A stretch of 64,000 bases of DNA from Flavobacterium inviolabile (GCF_013389455.1 NZ_CP058278.1:372001-436000), one strand, 5' to 3'; shown: positions 7,880 through 18,147, numbered from the stretch's first letter. Numbers and translations: made by a program. The notes: generated from the letters alone by a model not told the origin.

Positions 7880-10800
7880 TTAATTCAATTTAAAGTTAAT
7901 CTGCATCTTTTCCAGCTCCTGTAATAAATCTGTAGAAATATTTACTTTTAATTTCCGGCTTGGCATACTGAGCTTGGTTACCACTCTTAATTCTTCTTTT
8001 TCTTCCGGGATTTCCATTTCCGTTTCTTCTGCGATATCGTCACCCGCAGCGGCTTCATCATCTGCCGGCGAAAGGGCAATTTCAAGCGCTTTTTTGACTC
8101 TTTCAATTTCCATTACTTCAAAAGTAACGCTGTGTTCCCCGCGGTTGGACTGGAATATTTCATGCAGTGCTGCAATCATATTCTGCTGCAGTTCGGCAAT
8201 GTTCATCTGGATAATCAGTTTTTTTGCAAACGTTGACAGTACATCCTGCAGCGGTTTGACATCCAGGAACTGAATTCTCGGTTCCGTACGTTTTCCGTCT
8301 TTATTTACCCAGCCTTCCTTAATATTGATCTTAAAGTACATAAAATAGTTTGCAACCAAAAAGTGGCGGTATTTCAGATAGTCCTCCCTAAACATCGAAA
8401 AACGGTAGCTTTCGTCATATCCTTCAAGGTTAAAACTGGCAAATCCCATTCCGTTTTTAGCCACACGGTGCTCCACTCCGGTTACTATCCCTCCGAAACT
8501 GAGGTTTTTCCCGAGGTGCTGTTCCATGTTTTTCAGCGCATCCAGACTGGCATTACAGAAGTATTTCATTTCAAATTTATAATCGTCCAGCGGATGTCCG
8601 GAGATATAAATTCCTACAACTTCTTTTTCTTTAGCCAGTTTTTCCATCGTACTCCACTCTTCACATGGCGGTACAACCGGCTCCGGAATCTGTACATCAC
8701 TGCTTTCCCCGAAAAGACTTACCTGTGAGGAGTTTTCATTTTCCTGGAATTTGGAACCGTAACGGATTGCTTTTTCCAGAAACGTCAGGTTATCGCCGTC
8801 TGAATGGAAATACTGCCCTCTGTGTGTGGTTGCAAAACAGTCAAATCCTCCTGCCAGAGCAAGGTTTTCAAATGCTTTTTTATTAGCCGCACGCAAATCG
8901 ATACGTTTTGCCAGGTCGAAGATGGATTTGTATTTACCGTCTTTACGGTTTTCTACAATGGTGTTCACCGCTCCGCCTCCAACTCCTTTAATAGCACCCA
9001 TACCAAAACGGACCGCATAATTTTCGTTTACGGTAAATTTATAAAAGGATTCATTTACATCCGGCCCCAATACAACCAGTCCCATTCTTTTGGATTCTTC
9101 CATAAAGAAGGATACCTGTTTAATATCGTTCATGTTATTGGACAGTACCGCTGCCATATATTCGGCCGGGTAATGTGCTTTCAGATAAGCTGTCTGATAG
9201 GCAATCCAGGCATAACAGGTCGAGTGGGATTTGTTAAAGGCGTAACTCGCAAAGGCTTCCCAGTCTTTCCAGATCTTATCGAGTTTAACGGCATCATGTC
9301 CGTTTGCAACTGCCTGGTCGATAAACTTGGATTTCATTTTATCCAGTACGTCTTTTTGTTTTTTACCCATCGCTTTACGCAATACGTCGGCATCACCTTT
9401 AGAGAAGTTCGCCAGTTTTTGCGACAGCAACATTACCTGCTCCTGATAAACGGTAATTCCGTAGGTTTCCCCCAGATATTCTTCGCAGGCATCCAAATCG
9501 TACGTAATTGGTTCATCCCCGTTTTTTCTCCGGATAAAGGAAGGGATGTACTCCAAAGGTCCCGGACGGTACAAGGCATTCATCGCAATTAAATCGGCGA
9601 AAACCGTCGGTCGCAGTTCCTTCATGTATTTCTGCATTCCGGGTGACTCGTACTGGAAGATACCAACCGTTTCCCCTCTCTGGAATAATTCGTATGTTTT
9701 GACATCGTCGATCGGGAAATTCTCCGGATCCAGTTCGATGCCCAATCTGTATTTTACAAGTTTTACCGTGTCTTTGATCAGTGTAAGGGTCTTCAGACCC
9801 AGGAAGTCCATTTTCAGCAATCCGGCACTTTCGGCAACGGAGTTGTCAAACTGGGTTACATATAAATCGGAATCTTTTGCCGTGGTAACCGGAACGAAGT
9901 TCGTGATATCATCCGGTGTGATAATTACCCCACAGGCATGAATACCGGTATTTCGCAAAGAGCCTTCCAGCATTTTTGCCTGCTGAATGGTTTCTCCCGC
10001 CAGGTCTTCTTCCCGCGCAATGGCGATCAGTTCCTTGACACGATCGTATTCATCTGACGATTTCAGTGCTTTTTTAACCAGGTCCTCATCTTCCGAAAGG
10101 AAACGTGCCAGGTTCCATTTGGACGGCATCATCCCCGGAATTAATTTGGCAATCCTGTCGGCTTCAAATAACGGTAAATCCAATACACGGGCGGTATCAC
10201 GAATTGCCGATTTGGTTGCCATTTTACCATAGGTAATAATTTGCGCTACCTGATTGGAACCATATTTATTGATTACATAGTCCATAACACGGCCACGGCC
10301 TTCATCGTCAAAGTCAATATCAATATCGGGCATGGATACACGATCCGGGTTCAGGAAACGCTCAAAAAGCAAATCGTACTTAATCGGGTCAATATTGGTA
10401 ATCCCCAAACAGTAGGCAACGGCAGAACCCGCCGCCGATCCACGTCCGGGACCTACCGAAACATCCAGATTCCGGGCTTCGGCGATGAAATCCTGTACGA
10501 TCAAAAAGTATCCCGGGTATCCGGTTTTTTCAATCGTCTGCAATTCGAAGTCCAGTCGTTCGCGAATTGATTCTGTAATTTCCGTATAGCGCTTTGCCGC
10601 TCCCACATAGGTCAAATGGCGAAGGAATTTATTCTCTCCGCGTTTTCCGCCATCTTCATCATCTTCCGGCACAACAAATTCTTCCGGAATATCAAACTTC
10701 GGAAGCAGTACATCACGATACAGCGAATAGGCTTCAACCTTATCGATAATTTCCTGAATGTTAACAATCGCTTCCGGTAAATCGGCAAAGATTTTTTTCA

Positions 10801-12391
10801 TCTCTTCCACCGATTTGAAGTAGTATTCCTGGTTAGGCAATCCGTAACGGTATCCTCTACCTCTACCAATAGGGGTTGCCTGTTTTTCACCGTCTTTTAC
10901 ACAAAGTAAAATATCGTGGGCATTGGCATCTGCTTTGGTGGTATAATAAGTATTGTTTGTCGCTACGATTTTTACCCCGTGTTTTTTGGAAAAGGCAAGC
11001 AACGTCTGGTTTACCCGGTTTTCATCTTCCTGATTGTGACGCATCACCTCAAGATAGAAGTCGGCACCAAACTGTTCTTTCCACCAGATCAAAGCTTCTT
11101 CCGCCTGATTCTCACCAATATTTAAAATCTTGCTCGGAATTTCCCCATAGAGGTTTCCGGACAGGACAATAATATCTTCTTTATATTGCTCGACAACCGT
11201 TTTATCAATTCTGGGCACATAGTAGAAACCATCGGTATAGGCGATGGAAGACATTTTTGCCAGATTGTGGTAGCCTTTTTTATTTTTAGCCAAAAGAACA
11301 ACCTGATAACCGTTGTCTTTTTTGCTTTTATCTTTATGGTTTTCGCAAATGTTGAATTCACAGCCTACAATCGGGATCACTTCCGTTTCGGTTGGTTCTT
11401 CCCCATTTTCAATTGCTTCTTTGTTTTTAGCTGCTGCTGCCTTGTTATGATTGAATACCGAGCTTACAAACTGGAAAGCTCCCATCATGTTTCCGGTATC
11501 GGTCATTGCAACTGCCGGCATTTTGTATTTTGCCGCTTCTTTTACCAGATCGTTTATTCCAATGGTAGATTGCAATACCGAAAATTGGGAATGGTTGTGA
11601 AGATGGGCAAAAGCCGCTTCTTTTAAATCTTTTCTGGCTTCTTCGGAAACGCTTGTCTGGTTATCTTCTTTTTGAATCTGCGCCAAACGGGCACGAATAA
11701 CATCTGATGCCTGTTTAAGGTTAATATGTTTTAATCCGATCAGCTGAATTTCCTGCGGATTCTGTTCTCTGAATTTATCGAAATAGTCTTCCGTTACATC
11801 CAGTTCTTCTTTTGTAAAGACTTCCCTTTTGATCAATTCCAGGAAACAGCGCGTTGTCGCTTCCACGTCGGCAGTAGCATTGTGCGCTTCTGCAAACGGA
11901 ACTCCGAAAAGATACTGGTGTAATTCTGTCAGTGTAGGAAGTTTGAATCTTCCGCCACGTCCTCCGGGTAATTTTAACAGTTCTGCCGTTACTTCGGTAC
12001 AGGTATCCAGAACGGGCATGCTAGCCATATCGGAAGCGACGTTCATTCGGTGGAATTCACATCCCATGATGTTGACGTCGAATCCTACATTCTGACCAAC
12101 AATATATTTTGCTTTGGATAAAGCAATGTTGAATTTTTCCAATACTTCCTGCAGTGAAATTCCCTGCTCCATGGCCAGCTCGGTAGAAATACCGTGAATA
12201 CGCTCTGCATCATAGGGAATATTGAAACCTTCAGGCTTAACAAGATAGTCCTGATGTTCTACCAGATTTCCCATTTCATCATGCAACTGCCATGCAATTT
12301 GAATACATCTGGGCCAGTTATCAGTATCGGTAATAGGAGCGGACCAACTTCGTGGCAAACCCGTTGTTTCGGTATCAAAAATCAAGTACAT
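7880..12391 (-). CDS. dnaE: DNA polymerase III alpha subunit with fused N-terminal 3'-5' exonuclease
   Basis: 1503 residues. Residues 1-195 form a DnaQ-like proofreading domain: FDTETTGL (Exo I) and HNATADVEATT (Exo III). A PHP domain follows (HLHNHSQFSVLQSTIG, then MTDTGNMMGA). The polymerase catalytic aspartates lie in PDIDIDFDDEGR, and the fingers contain GPGRGSAAGS. A helix-hairpin-helix and an OB-fold (SFGGIVTGVEHRVAKNG) lie toward the C-terminus. This replicative polymerase carries its own proofreader, as is usual in this lineage, instead of relying only on a separate epsilon subunit. Monocistronic, with a -7 box TACATTTG at 12443-12450. Confidence 0.97.
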   Translation of the reverse strand: MYLIFDTETTGLPRSWSAPITDTDNWPRCIQIAWQLHDEMGNLVEHQDYLVKPEGFNIPYDAERIHGISTELAMEQGISLQEVLEKFNIALSKAKYIVGQNVGFDVNIMGCEFHRMNVASDMASMPVLDTCTEVTAELLKLPGGRGGRFKLPTLTELHQYLFGVPFAEAHNATADVEATTRCFLELIKREVFTKEELDVTEDYFDKFREQNPQEIQLIGLKHINLKQASDVIRARLAQIQKEDNQTSVSEEARKDLKEAAFAHLHNHSQFSVLQSTIGINDLVKEAAKYKMPAVAMTDTGNMMGAFQFVSSVFNHNKAAAAKNKEAIENGEEPTETEVIPIVGCEFNICENHKDKSKKDNGYQVVLLAKNKKGYHNLAKMSSIAYTDGFYYVPRIDKTVVEQYKEDIIVLSGNLYGEIPSKILNIGENQAEEALIWWKEQFGADFYLEVMRHNQEDENRVNQTLLAFSKKHGVKIVATNNTYYTTKADANAHDILLCVKDGEKQATPIGRGRGYRYGLPNQEYYFKSVEEMKKIFADLPEAIVNIQEIIDKVEAYSLYRDVLLPKFDIPEEFVVPEDDEDGGKRGENKFLRHLTYVGAAKRYTEITESIRERLDFELQTIEKTGYPGYFLIVQDFIAEARNLDVSVGPGRGSAAGSAVAYCLGITNIDPIKYDLLFERFLNPDRVSMPDIDIDFDDEGRGRVMDYVINKYGSNQVAQIITYGKMATKSAIRDTARVLDLPLFEADRIAKLIPGMMPSKWNLARFLSEDEDLVKKALKSSDEYDRVKELIAIAREEDLAGETIQQAKMLEGSLRNTGIHACGVIITPDDITNFVPVTTAKDSDLYVTQFDNSVAESAGLLKMDFLGLKTLTLIKDTVKLVKYRLGIELDPENFPIDDVKTYELFQRGETVGIFQYESPGMQKYMKELRPTVFADLIAMNALYRPGPLEYIPSFIRRKNGDEPITYDLDACEEYLGETYGITVYQEQVMLLSQKLANFSKGDADVLRKAMGKKQKDVLDKMKSKFIDQAVANGHDAVKLDKIWKDWEAFASYAFNKSHSTCYAWIAYQTAYLKAHYPAEYMAAVLSNNMNDIKQVSFFMEESKRMGLVVLGPDVNESFYKFTVNENYAVRFGMGAIKGVGGGAVNTIVENRKDGKYKSIFDLAKRIDLRAANKKAFENLALAGGFDCFATTHRGQYFHSDGDNLTFLEKAIRYGSKFQENENSSQVSLFGESSDVQIPEPVVPPCEEWSTMEKLAKEKEVVGIYISGHPLDDYKFEMKYFCNASLDALKNMEQHLGKNLSFGGIVTGVEHRVAKNGMGFASFNLEGYDESYRFSMFREDYLKYRHFLVANYFMYFKINIKEGWVNKDGKRTEPRIQFLDVKPLQDVLSTFAKKLIIQMNIAELQQNMIAALHEIFQSNRGEHSVTFEVMEIERVKKALEIALSPADDEAAAGDDIAEETEMEIPEEKEELRVVTKLSMPSRKLKVNISTDLLQELEKMQINFKLN

Positions 12392-12442
12392 AGCTAAAAA
12401 TCAGAATTTTAAAATCCGTAGAATTTCAAAAAAAGTAATTGT

Positions 12443-12450
12443 CAAATGTA
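12443..12450 (-). promoter_or_regulatory. dnaE -7 promoter box
   Basis: TACATTTG on the minus strand, about 50 bases upstream of the dnaE start codon. Confidence 0.5.
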
Positions 12451-12493
12451 CTGCTTTTTAGAGAAAAAATTCAGCAGAAGTTGTTAACAAGCG

Positions 12494-14077
12494 CTAACTT
12501 CCCCAGACTCTGTTCTTAAAGATGTCGAAAGTTTGTTTCAGATGCCGGTTGATTAAAAGAAACCCTACTAAAAAAAGTAAGGCATACCCCACAACGGTAA
12601 AAATTTCCATATCCGAAAGCAAAACCGCCTGTCTGGAAACAGTATTGACGATTTGCTGTACCGATAATTTATGGGCCTCATCCACGGTATAGCCTTTGGC
12701 AATAAAACCCCGGGCAATTTTTTCCATCCGCGCCTGTGTTTCGGGACTTTCCGGCACTACAAACCGGCGCAGTTTGGTAAAATGGGTATTTTGCAGCAAA
12801 ACCTGTGCATTTTGCATGATACAAAAACCGACGGTACTTCCCCAGAAACGCCCGGTAACGCCAATGGTTCCCGAAAAAGGAGCATAGTGTGCCGGAACAG
12901 ACGAAACCGTAAACAATACTAACGGTACAAATAATATTCCCACCGCAACACCCTGCAATATATACGGAATCATAATATCCGTCAATGCCACATCGGGCAC
13001 AAAAAGAAAGGTAAACCACAGGTGATAGATTGCAAAAATGAGAAAGCCCAGCATAAAAATATAGCGCATTGCCACCGCTTTTGCCAGAAAGATCCCTGCC
13101 AGTACAAGTCCCGTGATATTGCCCAGCACATTGAGGTACTGCACGTGTGCCACTCTGGACGGTTCCCAGTTCCACACTGTAAACATCGCGCTGTGACAAA
13201 TATTCAGCGTTGCTCTGGCGATATAAAAAACCACAAACAGGAAAAATCCGGTTCGCAGGTTAGTGTATCGAAATACCTGCATGTCAAAGCAAGGGCGCTT
13301 TACCAATTGCTGCCGGACAATAAAAAGACCTCCGGTAATGAGCGTTACAATCAAAGCAATGATGATTTGCGGCGAGTCGAACCAGTATTTCCGTTCGCCG
13401 TATATAAAGAAAAAGGAACCGCTCAGTATGGCGGTCAGCACTAAGATAAAACTTGCCCAGTCCACCTGATACAGCGGGATCTTTTTATGAAAACGGTTGT
13501 TGTTAAACGTGAGCAGCACCAGTGCCACGCAAAGGATCTGGAATAATGCCGAGCCGTAAGCCATATAGGCCCAGTCGTAATTTTCCAGCAGCCAGACGGC
13601 TATATTCATGATAAAAGGAGAAGCCAGCAGCAGTGCGCCATAATTGTAGGTAAATCCTATGATCACCGCATTTTTAGATTTGAAACGGGTGATCAGCAAT
13701 TGCCGGAGGGGAATCCACGGCAGGGCCATCAGGATTCCTTCGGCCATTCTGAGGATGATAAAAAGGGAATAATTGTTTGTATAAGCCGACAGCATAAAGG
13801 TTAATGCTGCCAGACAATAAATAACAATGAAATATTTTTTGGTTGGAAAAAATTTAAACAGCCTGCTTTCAATCATTATCGTCGCCAGAAAGGCGCCATA
13901 GGTCACACACAATGAAAATTGCAGGTCCTCCACATCCACATCTAAAAAACTTGCCGAATAGGTCACATTTGAGGTATAAACCCCTAACAGCACCATGGAA
14001 TGCAGCATGCAGAATATCAGTATCACGATGACCGCCCAATTGGGCACCCAGGGTTTAAAAACGCTTACTCCGGACAT
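12494..14077 (-). CDS. EmrB-like MFS drug:proton antiporter (DHA2 family)
   Basis: 527 residues with about 14 hydrophobic helices, the DHA2 topology. The early loop has the motif region ESRLFKFFPTKKYF and the central region RMAEGILMALPWIPLRQLL. It is the inner-membrane pump of a tripartite exporter. The periplasmic adaptor gene ends 2 bp upstream and a TolC-like gene precedes that, so the three form one operon (TolC, adaptor, pump). Substrates are probably hydrophobic or amphipathic compounds, as in EmrAB, but cannot be read from sequence. Confidence 0.85.
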   Translation of the reverse strand: MSGVSVFKPWVPNWAVIVILIFCMLHSMVLLGVYTSNVTYSASFLDVDVEDLQFSLCVTYGAFLATIMIESRLFKFFPTKKYFIVIYCLAALTFMLSAYTNNYSLFIILRMAEGILMALPWIPLRQLLITRFKSKNAVIIGFTYNYGALLLASPFIMNIAVWLLENYDWAYMAYGSALFQILCVALVLLTFNNNRFHKKIPLYQVDWASFILVLTAILSGSFFFIYGERKYWFDSPQIIIALIVTLITGGLFIVRQQLVKRPCFDMQVFRYTNLRTGFFLFVVFYIARATLNICHSAMFTVWNWEPSRVAHVQYLNVLGNITGLVLAGIFLAKAVAMRYIFMLGFLIFAIYHLWFTFLFVPDVALTDIMIPYILQGVAVGILFVPLVLFTVSSVPAHYAPFSGTIGVTGRFWGSTVGFCIMQNAQVLLQNTHFTKLRRFVVPESPETQARMEKIARGFIAKGYTVDEAHKLSVQQIVNTVSRQAVLLSDMEIFTVVGYALLFLVGFLLINRHLKQTFDIFKNRVWGS

Positions 14078-14079
14078 GT

Positions 14080-15120
14080 TTACTGGTGTTCCGCTACTAC
14101 AATAACGTTCATTCCGGCTCTTAAAAAGTCGGTCTGCGAATCGATGTCGACAAGTTTGATACGGATCGGGATCCGCTGTTCGATCTTAACAAAGTTTCCG
14201 GTAGCATTATCGGGCGGCAATAATGAAAAACGGGCTCCGCTTGCCGGCGACAGAGATTCGATAACTCCGCGAAAAACTCTACCTTTTACAGCATCTGCTT
14301 TTAGCGTGACTTCCTGCCCGACTGCCAGATATTGCAGCTGGGTTTCTTTAAAGTTTGCCGTGATCCATTTTTCTTTGCTGACGATGGCAACCAATGCCTG
14401 CCCTTCTTTGACAAGCTGTCCCGGCTGAATTGTTTTTTTTCCGACCCAGCCATCATAAGGTGCCGTGATAACCGTATAGGATAAAAACAGTGAGGCATTA
14501 TCAGCCTGTGCTTTTTTGGAGGCAATCACCGCTTCAGCCGTTGGTATTTTAGCGGAAGCTTCCGAAGTGCTTAAAGCAGCCGTTTGGATTGTTCCGGATA
14601 TTTCCTCATAATGTGCTTTTGCCGATTCATAATCTGCTTTTACTCTTTCCAACTGCTGCTCGGTGGCCGCTTCTTCTTTTAGCAATGCCGCATAACGAAG
14701 GTAATCCTGTCTGGTTTTCCAGACTTCCGTTTTTGCCGCTGCCAATTGCGATTTTCTAACCGTTTCGGCATTTGCTGTTGTGGCTACATTTTTTTCAAGT
14801 ACATTGATGGTTCTTTTAGCGTTATCCATTTCGGCTGCTGCCATATCCAGATGTGCTTTATATTCCCTGTTGTCTATGATAACGAGCGTATCGCCCCGGT
14901 TCACAAATTGATTTTCTTCATAACGGACTTCCTGCACATAACCGGTTATCCGCGCCATAACCGGTGTGACATACTGGTCTACCTGCGCATCATTGGTTTC
15001 TTCATGGTTGTTGTAGAAAATTAAAAACCAGATACCCAGAACGATGCCGCAAAAAACAATAATACCAGCCATTACGGTAATAAATGTGTGAAAAGAGCGA
15101 TGTGCCTTTTGTGTTCCCAT
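14080..15120 (-). CDS. HlyD/EmrA-type periplasmic adaptor
   Basis: 346 residues. One N-terminal membrane helix (about 15-35) is followed by a biotinyl-lipoyl-like half domain (ARITGYVQEVRYEENQFVNRGDTL), a long alpha-helical hairpin of about 100 residues, the second lipoyl half (TAPYDGWVGKKTIQPGQLV) and a beta-barrel region. This is the EmrA design that links an MFS pump to an outer-membrane TolC channel. It lies between those two genes. Confidence 0.9.
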   Translation of the reverse strand: MGTQKAHRSFHTFITVMAGIIVFCGIVLGIWFLIFYNNHEETNDAQVDQYVTPVMARITGYVQEVRYEENQFVNRGDTLVIIDNREYKAHLDMAAAEMDNAKRTINVLEKNVATTANAETVRKSQLAAAKTEVWKTRQDYLRYAALLKEEAATEQQLERVKADYESAKAHYEEISGTIQTAALSTSEASAKIPTAEAVIASKKAQADNASLFLSYTVITAPYDGWVGKKTIQPGQLVKEGQALVAIVSKEKWITANFKETQLQYLAVGQEVTLKADAVKGRVFRGVIESLSPASGARFSLLPPDNATGNFVKIEQRIPIRIKLVDIDSQTDFLRAGMNVIVVAEHQ

Positions 15121-15161
15121 CTTATGAAACGTATTTAAGAATTGTGTGTTAAATCAGAAAA

Positions 15162-16523
15162 TTATTCGTGAAGCATATCTGCCGTATGAAGCAATTCGTA
15201 GTATTTCATTGCCGCATCTATTCTTGTAGCAATTTTTTTAAATCTTGCTTCCAGCAAGGTATTATCCGCATCGATCATTTCGGTGATCAGCACCAGCTGG
15301 TTCAGGTATTTTAATTTTACGATGCGATAATTTTCCTCCGCCAGTTCGAGTGCTTTATCGGTCACCGGAAGCCGGTCCAGAATTTCATGGTATTGGGTGT
15401 ACTCCTTAAAAATCTTATCGGACATTTCGTTTTTAACGAGTGCTGCCGTTACTTTCTGTACTTCAACTTTTTTGTCGGCGATATGCATCCGGGTCTTATT
15501 CTTGTAAAGGCCAGACAGGTTAAAAGTCGCCTCAACGCCTATCTGCCCGAGGGAGTACAAATAGGGATTGGGCGGAAAGAACATATAGTTGGGATACTTA
15601 AAGCTGTAGTTTCCAAAAAAGCTGACCGTGGGATAATAATTTGCTTTTACGATCTTTCTTTCAAGGTTCCCGATGGCGATTTCCTGCTGTGCGATTTTCA
15701 TCTCTTCGTTGTGCAGCGCTCCTTTCAGGTAATGATCATAATTTTCAGCAGCCGGCAAAGCAGCGATAATATGCATCGTATCCAGTGCGATGGTTTCATC
15801 TTCCGGTAACTGCAACAGGGTTTTAAGATTATGAAGAGCAATCGCGGTATTTTTCTGATTGGTCAGTGCGTTAAGTTCCCGGTCCGATAACTGCAATTCG
15901 GCGCGCAATACTTCATTTTTAGTCACCGTACCGTGGGCTTTAAAGGACTTAACTTCTTTTAACCGCTCCTGCTCTTCCTGAATACTTTGGGTTATAATTT
16001 TTTGTAATTCCATCATTTTATAGATTCCTAAAAAGGAGGCTATAATACTTAATCTGACGTCATTCTCTGTTTTTTCGGCTTTCAGCAATGCTATTTCCGA
16101 TTCGTGTCCGGCTTTTTTTACGGCATTATTGATTCTGTTACCGGCATACAGCGGCATGCGGAACGATGCAGAAACATCGTAAATTTCCGGTATGGTTTTC
16201 GTAACCTGTTTATCCTGCAGGAAGCCGCTATTAAATTCCGTCAGATCCGTAATCCTGGAGTATAACGAATGAAATTCCACTTCCGGCAGGCGCAGTTCTT
16301 TTTTCTCACTGATTTCTTCCCTGGCAATTTGTGTTTCAAGCTGCTGTTTCTGAATCGCGATATTGTTTTCTTTTGCTACGCGCAAAGCGTCTGCCAGTGT
16401 TAGCTTGCTGCCGTGTTGTGCACTTGCGGTACCAACACTAAATAGAAGAAAAGAAATTAAAGATATGCTTCCGGAAAAGCTGCTCTTTATGTGGTTTCGA
16501 TAAACCAACCTGTTAAGGTGCAT
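15162..16523 (-). CDS. TolC-family outer-membrane efflux protein
   Basis: About 453 residues from ATG 16523. The frame is open to 16613, but the signal peptide (SSFSGSISLISFLLFSVGTASAQ) starts sensibly only from 16523. The mature part begins LTLADALRVAKENNIAIQ, the standard TolC repeat opening, and contains two repeats of long helices with beta strands (NAVKKAGHE, RLKEVKSFKAHGTVTKNEVL). It forms the outer-membrane tunnel for the adaptor and MFS pump encoded downstream. No dedicated regulator is next to the operon. Confidence 0.88.
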   Translation of the reverse strand: MHLNRLVYRNHIKSSFSGSISLISFLLFSVGTASAQHGSKLTLADALRVAKENNIAIQKQQLETQIAREEISEKKELRLPEVEFHSLYSRITDLTEFNSGFLQDKQVTKTIPEIYDVSASFRMPLYAGNRINNAVKKAGHESEIALLKAEKTENDVRLSIIASFLGIYKMMELQKIITQSIQEEQERLKEVKSFKAHGTVTKNEVLRAELQLSDRELNALTNQKNTAIALHNLKTLLQLPEDETIALDTMHIIAALPAAENYDHYLKGALHNEEMKIAQQEIAIGNLERKIVKANYYPTVSFFGNYSFKYPNYMFFPPNPYLYSLGQIGVEATFNLSGLYKNKTRMHIADKKVEVQKVTAALVKNEMSDKIFKEYTQYHEILDRLPVTDKALELAEENYRIVKLKYLNQLVLITEMIDADNTLLEARFKKIATRIDAAMKYYELLHTADMLHE

Positions 16524-16627
16524 AATTTCATCAATAAAATATGAGGCAAAGTTGCGGTGTTTTCCCGATGTGTTAAAATTACATAAAGCCAAATATTTAT
16601 TCATTTCAGCCATTTGCTGAAAACAAA

Positions 16628-16652
16628 AAAACCACTCAAAATGAGTGGTTTA
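16628..16652 (-). terminator. Terminator of the DUF6252 lipoprotein gene
   Basis: Stem AACCACTCA/TGAGTGGTT with loop of three, T-run on the minus strand after it. Confidence 0.7.
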
Positions 16653-16672
16653 ATTTTTTATTTGTGTTTTAT

Positions 16673-17356
16673 CTAGTAAATCGGAATTCTGTAGAAAACC
16701 CCGTTTTGATAGGTTACAATACTGTCGTTAGCATTTTTTGCATTGAACTTGAATTTACCGGTCATTGTTCCGTCTTCAATTTTTTCAATTCTGATTTCAC
16801 CATCGCTACCATAAACATTCTCAACTTTGAATTTAGCGGTATTGTCACCACCATCAACCGTTACAATATCTCCCGGAAGGTATCCTGTACCTCTCAAAGT
16901 GATGATTACTTTAGTGATCACACCGGCAGCAACCGTAGTTCTAACCTGTAATCCGGAACCGGAACCACCGGATGTATGTGCCGAATTGGCAGCTGTATAT
17001 CCTGTTCCACCGCTTTGCAGTGTTATTTTACTGGCAGGTCCTACAAAAACACCTGTTGTAAATACAGATTCTTCACCATCAAACGTAGAGATAAAACTAG
17101 CTCTGTTATTTTGATTTGTTGTTCCCAAAGCATAAACTCCGTTTTCAAAAGAAGATGTTCTTAAGATCACCTCTTCATCTGTCGTAATTCCTTCGATAGT
17201 TACCGAACCGTCCGGTCCGATAGTTGCATGTGCATCGGAAGCTCTCCATAAGTTATAGTTCTTTTCACCCTGAAGTGACGGATTATTAAACTTAACATCT
17301 TCCTCACAGGAAGAGAAAGCTGCCATAAGAACTATCAGAGAAAATATTTTTTTCAT
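16673..17356 (-). CDS. DUF6252-like lipoprotein with an inserted glycine-rich module
   Basis: 227 residues from ATG 17356 (a TTG at 17362 is also in frame). The signal MKKIFSLIVLMAAFSSC ends in a lipobox with Cys as the first mature residue, followed by EED. The early FNNPSLQG and NLWRASDAHATI and the final DGTMTGKFKF fit the Flavobacteriaceae DUF6252 family. Between them sits a segment of about 65 residues with two SGGTGYT/RGTGYLPGD units and GSGSG, which resembles beta modules seen in phage-fibre-like and surface proteins. Function unknown, likely outer-membrane anchored. Single gene with a -7 box TATTTTTG at 17396-17403. Confidence 0.7.
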   Translation of the reverse strand: MKKIFSLIVLMAAFSSCEEDVKFNNPSLQGEKNYNLWRASDAHATIGPDGSVTIEGITTDEEVILRTSSFENGVYALGTTNQNNRASFISTFDGEESVFTTGVFVGPASKITLQSGGTGYTAANSAHTSGGSGSGLQVRTTVAAGVITKVIITLRGTGYLPGDIVTVDGGDNTAKFKVENVYGSDGEIRIEKIEDGTMTGKFKFNAKNANDSIVTYQNGVFYRIPIY

Positions 17357-17395
17357 TTTCAATTCGCAATTAAATGTTTGGATACTTTATTTCTA

Positions 17396-17403
17396 CAAAA
17401 ATA
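17396..17403 (-). promoter_or_regulatory. -7 promoter box of the DUF6252 lipoprotein gene
   Basis: TATTTTTG on the minus strand, 40 bases upstream of ATG 17356. Confidence 0.5.
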
Positions 17404-17527
17404 GTTTTTTAAAGATAATAAGCTAATAAAATCATAAAAAATCACAAAAGACCTTTAATATTCCCATTTTCAAAACGATACCTATACTTTTTTATTGTGC
17501 AAAATTATTTTGTATGTCAAAGTTTAC

Positions 17528-17535
17528 TATATTTG
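17528..17535 (+). promoter_or_regulatory. rpsP-rimM operon -7 promoter box
   Basis: TATATTTG ending 49 bases before the rpsP ATG. The leader contains GAGGTCGAGAACCTC (17551-17565), a short inverted repeat of unknown role. Confidence 0.6.
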
Positions 17536-17584
17536 CACCCTTAATTAACAGAGGTCGAGAACCTCAAAATTTAATCACAAGATT

Positions 17585-18130
17585 ATGTCAGTAAAAATTA
17601 GATTACAAAGACACGGTAAAAAAGGAAAACCTTTTTACTGGATCGTTGCGGCTGATGCCCGTTCAAAAAGAGATGGTAAATTCTTAGAGAAAATCGGAAC
17701 TTACAATCCAAACACTAACCCTGCTACTATCGACTTAAACCTTGATAGCGCTGTACAATGGTTACACAATGGTGCTCAACCAACTGATACTGCAAGAGCA
17801 ATCCTTTCTTACAAAGGTGCTTTATTGAAACACCACTTAGACGGAGGTATCCGTAAAGGTGCTTTAACACAAGAGCAAGCTGATGCTAAATTAGCTGCAT
17901 GGTTAGAGGAGAAAGCAGTAAAAGTTAATGCTAAAAAAGACGGTTTAAGCAAAGTACAAGCTGATGCTAAAGCTAAAGCTTTCAAAGCAGAACAAGAAGT
18001 TAACGCTAAGCGTTTAGCTGCTGCTGAAGAAGCTGCTAAGGCTGCTGAAGCTGCAACTGAAGAAGTTGTTGAAGAGGCTACTGAAGAGGCTCCAGCTGTT
18101 GAAGAAAACAACGAAGAAACTCAAGCTTAA
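17585..18130 (+). CDS. rpsP: 30S ribosomal protein S16 with long acidic C-terminal tail
   Basis: 181 residues against about 82 in E. coli. The core (1-80: SVKIRLQRHGKKGKPFYWIV, DARSKRDGKFLEKIGTYNP) is canonical. The extension is rich in Ala, Lys and Glu and ends in an acidic stretch (EEATEEAPAVEENNEETQ). Such tails are usual in S16 of Bacteroidota. S16 helps assemble the 5' domain of 16S rRNA. It is followed after 17 bp by rimM, the conserved rpsP-rimM order. Confidence 0.97.
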   Translation: MSVKIRLQRHGKKGKPFYWIVAADARSKRDGKFLEKIGTYNPNTNPATIDLNLDSAVQWLHNGAQPTDTARAILSYKGALLKHHLDGGIRKGALTQEQADAKLAAWLEEKAVKVNAKKDGLSKVQADAKAKAFKAEQEVNAKRLAAAEEAAKAAEAATEEVVEEATEEAPAVEENNEETQA

Positions 18131-18147
18131 TTCAGTTAGCGATTATT

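Noticed and set aside
17809..18111. 100-codon Ala/Ser-rich minus frame opposite rpsP
   Set aside because: Shadow of the repetitive Ala/Glu tail of S16.
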